DNA of 64,000 nucleotides. Source: Parazoarcus communis. GTDB lineage: Bacteria; Pseudomonadota; Gammaproteobacteria; Burkholderiales; Rhodocyclaceae. The position numbers and the translations under genes are program-made. Under the pieces are notes generated by a model, which saw only the letters and a program-made list of their open reading frames with translations, ran no database searches and had not been told where the DNA came from. Of this stretch, positions 16,052 through 23,342 are shown one piece after another. The stretch is taken from the NCBI RefSeq assembly GCF_003111665.1, contig NZ_CP022188.1:2480001-2544000 (forward strand), written 5' to 3'. Positions within the stretch are counted from its first letter, which is position 1. Each line of letters opens with the position of its first letter.

Positions 16052-17754
16052 GTTGGGGTCCGGTTGGCGGGCTGATGCAGGGCGCGGTCGGCGGGATAGG
16101 CCGGGGCGGATTCGATTCTTGCGTCGTCAATCGGCAGACCGATGGTGAAGTGGTACAGGGTCTGATGACTGCTGCCGGAGAGGCCCAGCGCTTCGTGGAC
16201 CGGATCGTCGAAAAAGCATCCGATGCCAGTGCCGCGAAGTCCGAGGAGTTCGGCGAGAAGGTAGAGGGCTTGTCCCGTCTGTCCGGCCACCCGGAACAGA
16301 TCGCGGTAGGCCGCAGGGTCGGCAGCGATGACGTCGTCAAAGGGCGAGATCAGGCCGAGCGCCAGACAGGCGTTGGATGCGATGTCCTGATGACAGTGCA
16401 GGCTGCGCGCGAGGCGATGGAGCTCGACCTGCTCAAGCTTGCGATGCAGGCGCAGTGTCAGGCCGTCCCCGATGGTTTCCACGTGCTCACCGGAGGTGGC
16501 GAAAGCGCCTGCATCATCGCAGCCGTCGGCCGTCAGCAGGTACAGCCCGGGCGCGCAGGCGTCGACCCGGTGCACGAACAGCGCGGCCACCATTCCCGAG
16601 GCATGGGGCCAGAGGCTGCTTGGACGCATGCTGTCGCCAAGGACATGGAGCACGCTATGAAAGGCTGCCCGGCTCATCCGGTGCGAGGCGTCGAAACGCT
16701 GCGCGCTGCGCCTGCTCAGCATGGTCCGGGCCGCACTGCTGTCGAAGCCGGCCAGCTGCGCCGAGGGCTGCCAGGGGGGCGCGACCGCCACAGTGGCGGG
16801 GGCTGTGCCCTCTGCCCGGTGCCGGGTTGCTGCCGCGACGTCGTCGATCAGGGGCCAGCGGTAGCGCGGCAGCGGGTCCAGCTGCGAAGCGCGTCCGAAC
16901 CATAGCGTGTCGTCCGCCGGCGGCTGCAGGGCTTGTGTGGCGGGAGCCGGTCCGTGCCCGTCAAGTCCGACGGCGAGCAGGAGTTCGGCCTCTTCACGCT
17001 CGACCTGCGGGTGACGGCTGCCCGGAAAGTCTGCATCGCGGTCGAGACCGAGCCGATGCGCGAGGCATGCAGTGGGCACGGGCTGCTCGGCCAGCGACCA
17101 GCCCAGCAGTGCCGCTGCGTGCGCGAGGGCGCTGGCAGCGTGACCGACGTCGAGCTGGCAGTAGCGGAATCCGCGCTCACCGTATTTCCACGCCTCGCGC
17201 CACATCGCGGTGCTGAGTGCGAGGCCGAGCAGCGGCGCGTCCGATGCGGTTGTCCTGTCCAGCGCACGGCACTCCAGCACGTGGTCTTCGGGCCGGTAGT
17301 GATACACCCCGTCGGCAAGCCCCGGAATGTCCCGCGCGATCAGCCAGGCTTCCACCGGATGCAGGTTGCCGCTGGAGGGGTTGGCGCGCACCGCCCAGCG
17401 GTCCGGCCCCATGACCTTCCATGCGGTGATGCCGAGCGACAGGTGCAAGAGCATGCCGATGCTCTCCAGCCCCGGCTTCTGCGGGCAGCGCGGGGCGCCT
17501 GCACAGGGAAAGGGCTTGTCCAGCAATGCCCGCAGCGGCGCCGCTGCTCCTGGCTCCCCGAGCAATGGCAGTGCCACTATCGGGGCGCCATCGTAGTGGC
17601 GGAAAGGTGCGGGCTGCGCATCCCAGTCGAGCATCGCCGGTCCGGCTGCATAGGCCTCGAAGCGGTGTTTGCTGCGGGCGTGATACAGCCGGACGACGTC
17701 GCTGTCCGATTGCGTCGGGGGGGAAGCCGGGATGGCGGAGTCGGTGCGCTTCAT
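16048..17754 (-). CDS. SagB/ThcOx-type nitroreductase-family protein
   Basis: A 568-residue protein with two tandem nitroreductase-like halves. The N-terminal half contains RANPSSGNLHPVEAWLIARD, a hallmark of SagB/ThcOx FMN-dependent oxidoreductases; the C-terminal half contains TMLSRRSAQRFDASHRMSRA, GQTGQALYLLAELLGLRGTG and IGCFFDDPVHEALGL. ATG 17754 is preferred over the upstream GTG because AAGGTG lies at SD distance. It is the first gene of the unit with rhodanese-ankyrin, unknown, nifF, ferredoxin and NifZ-like genes. No peptide substrate gene is nearby, so the usual azoline-oxidase role is unlikely; its function in nitrogen fixation is unknown. Confidence 0.87.
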   Translation of the reverse strand: MKRTDSAIPASPPTQSDSDVVRLYHARSKHRFEAYAAGPAMLDWDAQPAPFRHYDGAPIVALPLLGEPGAAAPLRALLDKPFPCAGAPRCPQKPGLESIGMLLHLSLGITAWKVMGPDRWAVRANPSSGNLHPVEAWLIARDIPGLADGVYHYRPEDHVLECRALDRTTASDAPLLGLALSTAMWREAWKYGERGFRYCQLDVGHAASALAHAAALLGWSLAEQPVPTACLAHRLGLDRDADFPGSRHPQVEREEAELLLAVGLDGHGPAPATQALQPPADDTLWFGRASQLDPLPRYRWPLIDDVAAATRHRAEGTAPATVAVAPPWQPSAQLAGFDSSAARTMLSRRSAQRFDASHRMSRAAFHSVLHVLGDSMRPSSLWPHASGMVAALFVHRVDACAPGLYLLTADGCDDAGAFATSGEHVETIGDGLTLRLHRKLEQVELHRLARSLHCHQDIASNACLALGLISPFDDVIAADPAAYRDLFRVAGQTGQALYLLAELLGLRGTGIGCFFDDPVHEALGLSGSSHQTLYHFTIGLPIDDARIESAPAYPADRALHQPANRTPT

Positions 17755-17766
17755 GCACCGCACCTT

Positions 17767-17781
17767 GCAAATCCGATACCA
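17767..17781 (-). promoter_or_regulatory. Probable sigma54 promoter of the SagB-nifF unit
   Basis: The minus strand reads TGGTATCGGATTTGC: GG-N10-GC spacing is exact and TTGC is perfect, but the -24 element is TGGTAT instead of TGGCAC. The predicted start falls at about 17753-17756, essentially on the ATG at 17754. Either the message is leaderless, or the true translation start or promoter differs. Confidence 0.65.
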
Positions 17782-17876
17782 GTTCGGCCGTGCGCGTGCA
17801 GATCGCGTGAATGCTGGGCTCAGCGCTGTTCAGCAGGGGAGGGGATGTGTGGAAACTGTCGTGTGAGCAGGTGGTT

Positions 17877-17892
17877 TGTCGGCTTTGCGACA
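17877..17892. promoter_or_regulatory. NifA UAS shared by divergent promoters
   Basis: TGTCGGCTTTGCGACA matches TGT-N10-ACA and the extended palindrome TGTCG-N6-CGACA. It is about 125 bases upstream of the leftward start site and about 65 bases upstream of the rightward one. It is the only such site between the two divergent genes. Confidence 0.85.
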
Positions 17893-17923
17893 GGGCGGCG
17901 CTGTGCGCACGGGGCTTGCAGCC

Positions 17924-17938
17924 TGGCGCTCAACTTGC
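17924..17938 (+). promoter_or_regulatory. Probable sigma54 promoter of the HepT-like gene
   Basis: TGGCGCTCAACTTGC has the exact GG-N10-GC spacing and a perfect TTGC. The predicted start is near 17950, 29 bases before the ATG at 17979, with the SD (GGAG, 17966-17969) in the leader. Confidence 0.72.
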
Positions 17939-17978
17939 TGGGTAACGCCGGTAACGCCACTTCCCGGAGCTGAAACGC

Positions 17979-18317
17979 ATGAGTGCAGCGCAGATACGTA
18001 CCGATATTCTTGTTCGGGTCGAGGAGGCCGCGACCGACATCCTGACCCTGGTCGAAGGCCTCAGTGCCGACGATTTCGCCCGCAGCCGCCTGACGCGAAC
18101 AGCGACGCTGGCGTGTCTGCGTGAAATCGCCGACGCCGCGTCGGCATTGCCTGCCGAAGGCCGTGCGGCGATGCCCGAGGTGGACTGGGCCGGCTGGCTG
18201 GACCTGGGGGACGCTCTGGCACACGGCGTTTTGTGTGCCGAGCGCGAATGGCAGGCCGCATCCGAAGGTGCCGCCGTGATCCTGCAATGGATGCGTGTCT
18301 ACCGCCAGGCGGCCTGA
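17979..18317 (+). CDS. HepT-like (DUF86) domain protein, catalytic Arg missing
   Basis: A 112-residue all-helical protein. The pattern DILVRVEEAATDILTLVEGL, then ADDFARSRLTRTATLACLRE, then MPEVDWAGWLDLGDALAHGV resembles the HepT/DUF86 (HEPN) fold. In active HepT RNases the motif is R-x4-H-x-Y; here it is LGDALAHGV, so the His is kept but Arg and Tyr are lost. No MntA-type nucleotidyltransferase partner is adjacent, as would be expected for a toxin-antitoxin pair. A sigma54-type promoter and the NifA UAS shared with the SagB-nifF unit lie upstream. Family assignment is tentative. Confidence 0.6.
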   Translation: MSAAQIRTDILVRVEEAATDILTLVEGLSADDFARSRLTRTATLACLREIADAASALPAEGRAAMPEVDWAGWLDLGDALAHGVLCAEREWQAASEGAAVILQWMRVYRQAA

Positions 18318-18349
18318 GCCAGGCCCGCGCGGCAGACCTGGCTCAGGCC
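18311..18349. terminator. Bidirectional terminator overlapping two stop codons
   Basis: Perfect 13-bp inverted repeat (GGCCTGAGCCAGG / CCTGGCTCAGGCC) with a 13-base loop between convergent genes. The left arm contains the TGA of the HepT-like gene (18315-18317) and the right arm the TGA of the antiporter gene (18343-18345). There is no long T-tract; termination could be intrinsic or the stem could protect 3' ends. Confidence 0.68.
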
Positions 18350-20136
18350 TTCGGGCTTTCTGGTTCCGCTTCCGGCGGCCCGGCGGCAGCGAGCTCCTGC
18401 TCCAGCAGCGCCACCAGTTCCATGTGCGCATCCTTGGTGGATTGAATCAGCTGGCTCTCGTCGTGGTACAGCGCCTGTTGCCGCTTGAGCAGTTCCTGGT
18501 CGTTGCGGGCGAACAGGTCGATGATCTGGCTGGCGACCTCGGGGGGCTTGCCGAGGGCTTCGAAGGTCATGCAGGCCAGGGCGAGGCTGGACTTGAAGGT
18601 TTCACGCATCTGCAGGGTGACGCCGAGGTCCATCAGGCGGTAGGCGTGGAAGCGGTCGCGCGCGCGGGCGACGATCTGCACGTGGGGGAAATGCTTGCGC
18701 ACGAGTTCGGCGCAGCGCAGCGAGGTTTCGATGTCGTCGATGGCCAGCACGAACACCTTGGCTTCGCCGACGCGGGCGGCGTCCAGCACTTCCAGGTGGG
18801 CCGCGTTGCCGTAGTAGGCCTGGGCGCCGAAGCGGCGCACCACGTCGACTTCGTCGCGGTCCTTGTCCAGGGCGGTGAAGGGCACGCCGCGCAGGCGCAG
18901 GATGCGGCCGATGATCTGGCCGACGCGACCGAAGCCGGCGATCACGACGGGGTTGGGTTCGTCGGGCATGTCGTCGGCAGGCTGTTCCGGCTGGTTGGCC
19001 GCTTCCCTGGCGTTGATGCGGTCGCCGATAATGAACAGCAGCGGGGCGATGGCCATTGACAGCGCGACCGACAGCGTCAGCTGTTCGACGACATCGACCG
19101 GCAGCAGTGAATTTGCCCGCGCCGCGCCGAACAGCACGAAGGCGAACTCGCCGCACTGCGCGAGCGCCAGCGCTTGCATGCGCGACACTTTGGCTGCACC
19201 GCCAACCATCCTGCGCAGGCCGTACAGGCCGAAGCCCTTGATTGCGAGCAGGCCGAAGGTGAAGGCGATGACATTGATCGGGTGCTGCACGATCATGCCG
19301 AGGTTGATGCTCATCCCCACCGCGATGAAGAAGAAACCCATCAGCAGGCCCTGGAAGGGCGCGATCGAGCCTTCGAGTTCGTGGCGGAAGTCCGAGTCGG
19401 ACAACAGCACGCCGGCGACGAAGGCGCCGAGCGACATCGACAGGCCGCTGGCCTCCATCAGCAGGGCAAGGCCGAGCGCGGTGGCGAGCGCCGCGGCGGT
19501 AAACATCTCGCGGCTGTCGATGCGGCTGACGTGGCGGAAGATGCGGTCGAGCACCGGTCGCCCGATGGCGATGACGATACCCAGCACCACCAGTCCCACG
19601 ACGGGCGACACGCCGCCTTCCGGCTTGTCGGCACCGAGCAGGGGCAGCAGCGCCAGCAAGGGGATGACCATCAGATCCTGGAACAGCAGGATGGCGAAGG
19701 TTTCGCGGCCGTAGCGGCTATGCAGTTCATTGCGTTCAGCCAGTGTCGGCAGCACGAATGCCGTAGACGACAGGGCCAGCGCCAGACCGGCCAGAACGGA
19801 CTCGGACCAGCTCAGCCCCAGCAGCCTGGCAACTCCGATGAGCAGCGCGCCCACGCCGAAGAACTGCAGCGCGCCGAGCCCGAACACCGGCTTGCGTAAT
19901 GCCCACAGGCGGCTGGGCTGAAGCTCAAGGCCGATGATGAACAGCAGCAGCACGACGCCGAGCTCTGCGGTATGCAGCAGGTTCTCGGGGTCGTGCACCA
20001 CGCTCGCACCCCAGGGGCCGATCAGCACCCCCGCGACGAGGTAGCCCAGCACGGTGCCGAGCCCCGCGCGCTTGAAGAAAGGAACGAGAAAAACAGCAAC
20101 GGCGAGCAGTGCAGCGAAGGTGGCGACTGATTGCAT
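18343..20136 (-). CDS. KefB/KefC-type cation:proton antiporter (CPA2)
   Basis: A 597-residue inner-membrane protein. The N-terminal ~375 residues contain about 12 hydrophobic helices with the CPA2 signature LGTVLGYLVAGVLIGPWG and FIIGLELQPSRLW. A cytosolic RCK/TrkA-N nucleotide-binding domain follows (VVIAGFGRVGQIIGRILRLR). It probably mediates K+ efflux in exchange for H+. No KefF/KefG-type quinone oxidoreductase partner is adjacent. It is transcribed alone, away from the cytochrome operon. Whether it responds to glutathione conjugates cannot be told. Confidence 0.9.
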   Translation of the reverse strand: MQSVATFAALLAVAVFLVPFFKRAGLGTVLGYLVAGVLIGPWGASVVHDPENLLHTAELGVVLLLFIIGLELQPSRLWALRKPVFGLGALQFFGVGALLIGVARLLGLSWSESVLAGLALALSSTAFVLPTLAERNELHSRYGRETFAILLFQDLMVIPLLALLPLLGADKPEGGVSPVVGLVVLGIVIAIGRPVLDRIFRHVSRIDSREMFTAAALATALGLALLMEASGLSMSLGAFVAGVLLSDSDFRHELEGSIAPFQGLLMGFFFIAVGMSINLGMIVQHPINVIAFTFGLLAIKGFGLYGLRRMVGGAAKVSRMQALALAQCGEFAFVLFGAARANSLLPVDVVEQLTLSVALSMAIAPLLFIIGDRINAREAANQPEQPADDMPDEPNPVVIAGFGRVGQIIGRILRLRGVPFTALDKDRDEVDVVRRFGAQAYYGNAAHLEVLDAARVGEAKVFVLAIDDIETSLRCAELVRKHFPHVQIVARARDRFHAYRLMDLGVTLQMRETFKSSLALACMTFEALGKPPEVASQIIDLFARNDQELLKRQQALYHDESQLIQSTKDAHMELVALLEQELAAAGPPEAEPESPKA

Positions 20137-20334
20137 TGAGATCGATTCGGGTGTGTATGGAGTCCGAAGTCTCCGGCCCTTTGCGGGGTGGCTGCCGAGC
20201 GCCGGTCGCTGCCGGCGATCAGGAACAGAGGGTTTCGATTATGCCGCGATTTGAGTCAGACGTCGGCTCGAATAAAGCGCCGCGGCGTCATGCGGGTGCC
20301 GGAAGCGGCATCAGAAGCGCGCAGCCGCCGCCAT

Positions 20335-21807
20335 CTACAGGGTCTTCAGGTACTCGATGAGGGCCTGTTTGTCAGGTGCGCTCAGGTCCGTACCGAAGGT
20401 GTGCCCCGTATTGCCGCCACCTTTGGCGGCGGTTTCATGGCGCGAGCCGATGCGCTCCGCTTCCGCGCCCTGAGCGACGAAGCCCACGCGCTCGGGGTCG
20501 TAAAGGTCGTAGCCGCGCCAGAACACGGTGGGCCTGCTGGCGACCGGTTCGAGCAGATCGTGCAGGGTTGGCACCGAGCCGTTGTGAAGATAGGGCGCGC
20601 GCAGCCAGATGCCGTCGAGGAAGGCGGCGACGTAGCCGGTCAGGGGGGCCTCGACCAGTCCGGGGCGCTCGATGCCCATGTCGCGCACGACTGCATTGGC
20701 CTCGCGGGCGGCTTTCTCATTCCAGGTGTCGATACGGTTCGGGTCGGTGCCGACCTCGGAGATCGGCACGACGGTGCCGGTGCGGGGCGAGGCGTGGCAG
20801 CTGGCGCAGCTGCCGTCGAACACGCGCATTCCCTGCGTGGCCAGTGTCTGGTCGATTTCGAACGGATAGGCCGGGGCCTGTTTGGCCGACACGTAGTCCT
20901 GCAGCCAGCGCACCTGGGCTAGAAACGCATCGTTGTCCTTGGGCGGTGCGCCGAGCAGGCCGAGGGCGGAGTCGATGATGACGGAATAGGGGTCGTGGCT
21001 GTCACCGGCGAAGTTCATGCGCATGCCGTTTTCCGGCTTGTACTTGCCCAGATTCCACAGCGAAGGCATGTCGGTGGGGCCGAAGCTGTCGTCCATGGGC
21101 CAGCGGATCATGAAGTATTTGGTCAGGTTCATGGCGTCGTCGCGTCCGCGCCCCCAGGGCGGGAAGTCTTCACGGTAGAGCCAGGCGAACTGTGCCTCGC
21201 GTTCGAGCAGCGTCTTCTTCGTGATGGGGATGATGAGGAAGCGATAGATCAGGCGGTCGACGAAGGACATCTCCGTGACCAGGCGGATTTCCGCCATCAG
21301 ATTGTCGGCGTTGAAGCGCGGGTCCTTGGCGCAGTCGATCAGAAAGCGGAAGAAGGCCCAGAGGTCGAGCGTGTGGTTGGGGCCGGTGGGCACGAAGACG
21401 GGGGAAGCGTCGGCGCTTTCGCGGTAACTGGTGGTATGGCAGGCCGCACAGTTATTCGCCACGCGCGGGAAGCCGACCACCTTCTTGGAAAAGCCCACCG
21501 GCAGTTCCTGGCCCTCCTCCCACACCACGCCAAACGAGGCATACCCCCCTGGTCCGGGCAGTTTGTCGGGAAAGATGCGAGGCAGGACGTAGAAGATCCA
21601 GTAAGGGATGCCCGCGTCGCGCTCGGCGCCGATGGAGCCGTACTTGAAGCGCATGTCCGGGTTGCTGGTCACCCACTCGGGTTGCGGTTCCTCGCGGAAG
21701 AACTTGTACCAGGCGAATGCTGCACCCGCGGCCCCCAGCGCCAGCATTACGACGAGTGCAGCGACCAGACTGCGTCCGCGGCAGGTGGTTCGGACAACGT
21801 GCGGCAT
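20335..21807 (-). CDS. Di-heme RoxA-like c-type cytochrome, paralogue A
   Basis: A 490-residue exported or membrane-anchored protein: a hydrophobic N-terminal segment (about residues 13-33) precedes a periplasmic body. Heme c motifs are CAACH (Cys120-Cys123-His124) and CASCH (Cys334-Cys337-His338). The closing block GIWLRAPYLHNGSVPTLHDL and YDPERVGF resembles MauG/di-heme peroxidase and rubber-oxygenase RoxA-like proteins. It is a clear paralogue of the protein at 21822-23342, which it follows by 14 bases. It is the last gene of the five-gene cytochrome operon. Substrate and function are unknown. Confidence 0.85.
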   Translation of the reverse strand: MPHVVRTTCRGRSLVAALVVMLALGAAGAAFAWYKFFREEPQPEWVTSNPDMRFKYGSIGAERDAGIPYWIFYVLPRIFPDKLPGPGGYASFGVVWEEGQELPVGFSKKVVGFPRVANNCAACHTTSYRESADASPVFVPTGPNHTLDLWAFFRFLIDCAKDPRFNADNLMAEIRLVTEMSFVDRLIYRFLIIPITKKTLLEREAQFAWLYREDFPPWGRGRDDAMNLTKYFMIRWPMDDSFGPTDMPSLWNLGKYKPENGMRMNFAGDSHDPYSVIIDSALGLLGAPPKDNDAFLAQVRWLQDYVSAKQAPAYPFEIDQTLATQGMRVFDGSCASCHASPRTGTVVPISEVGTDPNRIDTWNEKAAREANAVVRDMGIERPGLVEAPLTGYVAAFLDGIWLRAPYLHNGSVPTLHDLLEPVASRPTVFWRGYDLYDPERVGFVAQGAEAERIGSRHETAAKGGGNTGHTFGTDLSAPDKQALIEYLKTL

Positions 21808-21821
21808 GGCGATGCTCCTTG

Positions 21822-23342
21822 TCAGAACGTTTTCAGGTACTCGACCAGCGCATCCTTGTCTGCGGCGGAAAGCGCTGTGCCATAGGCCGCGCCTTCATGT
21901 CCGCCATTTCCGTTGCCCGGGAGCGTGGTGTCGAAGAGGAAGGTGGGTGGATGAGTGTTGCCAGCGGCGACGCTGTCGGATGCGAAGCCGACCCGCAACG
22001 GGTCGTACACGTCGCTGCCACGGTGAAAGCGCACCGGCCGGTTCTCTGCCGGCTCCAGCAGGTCGCGCAGCGTGGGCACGGAGCCGTTGTGCAGGTAGGG
22101 CGCGCGCAGCCAGATGCCGTCCAGCGGCATGTTGGCGTAGCCGTGGGTCTTGCGGAAATGCTGGAAGCGATGCGGATAGCCGGCATAGAGCGTGCCCTGG
22201 TTCACCGCCAGATCGCGGCTGTAGGAGTCGAGCCGGGCACGGTCGGTGCCGATCTCGGCAATGGGCGTGACATGGCCGACTGCCGCACCGCTGAAGTCCT
22301 GGCCGCTGGCGCCATGACAACTGGCGCAGTATGCCGCGTAGAGCGGTGCGCCACGCTTGGCCAGCGCCGCGTCGATTGCCCACGGCCAGGGCGGTGGGGT
22401 GAGGTCGAGCAGCCAGTCTTCCACGCGGGCGATGGCATCGAGATCGATGGTCGGCGGCGTGGTGCCGGTGCCGAATGCCGCGCTCTTGTTGCGTTCTTCG
22501 GCGTGGGTGTTGTTGCCGTCCCAGTGCAACTCCATGCGCTGGCCGTCGTCCCGGGTGGTGCGCTTGCGCTGGTTCCAGATCGACGGAAAGTCCGACGCGC
22601 CGAGCAGTTCGTGTGCGGGAAGCTGTTTCATGGGGAAGTTGAACAGCACCTTCGCCGAGTTGAATGTGTCGACCCGCCCGGGACCCCAGTCTGGTTGTTC
22701 GAATACGAAGTCGAACCGCCCGCGCAGCATCAGCAGGCGCTCCCGCATCAGCGAGATGGCAATCGGATAGACCAGGTAACGGTCGATGAGGCCGATGCCG
22801 CCAGCGAGACGGTCGATCTCAGGCACGATGAAACCGGATGAGAATTTCGGTCCGGCGGCACAGTTGAAGAAGAAGGACTCGAAGGCGCGGATGTCGAAGC
22901 GGTGCGCCGGCATGCCGACGATCAGGCGCTGCGGGCTGTCCGGCGCTTCCCGCAGAGTGCTGGCGTGACATGCTGCGCAGTTGAGAAAGACACGGTCGAT
23001 GCCGAGGTTGCGTCGCATGGAAACACCTACCGGCAGGTCGTGGCCGGGCTCGAAGCTCAGACCGAGAGATGCGTATCCGGGCCCCGGCAGGTGTTCGGCA
23101 CACACTTGCGGAAGCGCGCGCCAGATCCAGTACGGGAAGCCTGATTCACGCTCGCCACCGGTGGAGCCGTACTTGAAATGCGCGACCGGGTCGTCGTAAG
23201 TCACGGCCCTGTCCGGCAGGAAACGCAGCGCTGCGTAGAGGGCGCCGGCTCCGATCAATATCCAGGGCAGCCACAGCAGCAGGCGCCACAGCCAGCGCAG
23301 GCCTGAACGCTTGCCGGTGTCCGGGCGGGCATCCGAACTCAC
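21822..23342 (-). CDS. Di-heme RoxA-like c-type cytochrome, paralogue B
   Basis: A 506-residue protein starting at GTG 23342, which overlaps the preceding stop (GTGA) and has AGGAG upstream. One membrane anchor lies at about residues 15-42, and heme c motifs are CAACH (Cys122-Cys125-His126) and CASCH (Cys339-Cys342-His343). It shares with paralogue A the blocks FKYGS-GxER-G-PYWI, LPGPGYAS, LPVG-S, GIWLRAPYLHNGSVPTL and LSAADKDALVEYLKTF. The N-terminal anchor and heme motifs place the body in the periplasm. Confidence 0.85.
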   Translation of the reverse strand: MSSDARPDTGKRSGLRWLWRLLLWLPWILIGAGALYAALRFLPDRAVTYDDPVAHFKYGSTGGERESGFPYWIWRALPQVCAEHLPGPGYASLGLSFEPGHDLPVGVSMRRNLGIDRVFLNCAACHASTLREAPDSPQRLIVGMPAHRFDIRAFESFFFNCAAGPKFSSGFIVPEIDRLAGGIGLIDRYLVYPIAISLMRERLLMLRGRFDFVFEQPDWGPGRVDTFNSAKVLFNFPMKQLPAHELLGASDFPSIWNQRKRTTRDDGQRMELHWDGNNTHAEERNKSAAFGTGTTPPTIDLDAIARVEDWLLDLTPPPWPWAIDAALAKRGAPLYAAYCASCHGASGQDFSGAAVGHVTPIAEIGTDRARLDSYSRDLAVNQGTLYAGYPHRFQHFRKTHGYANMPLDGIWLRAPYLHNGSVPTLRDLLEPAENRPVRFHRGSDVYDPLRVGFASDSVAAGNTHPPTFLFDTTLPGNGNGGHEGAAYGTALSAADKDALVEYLKTF

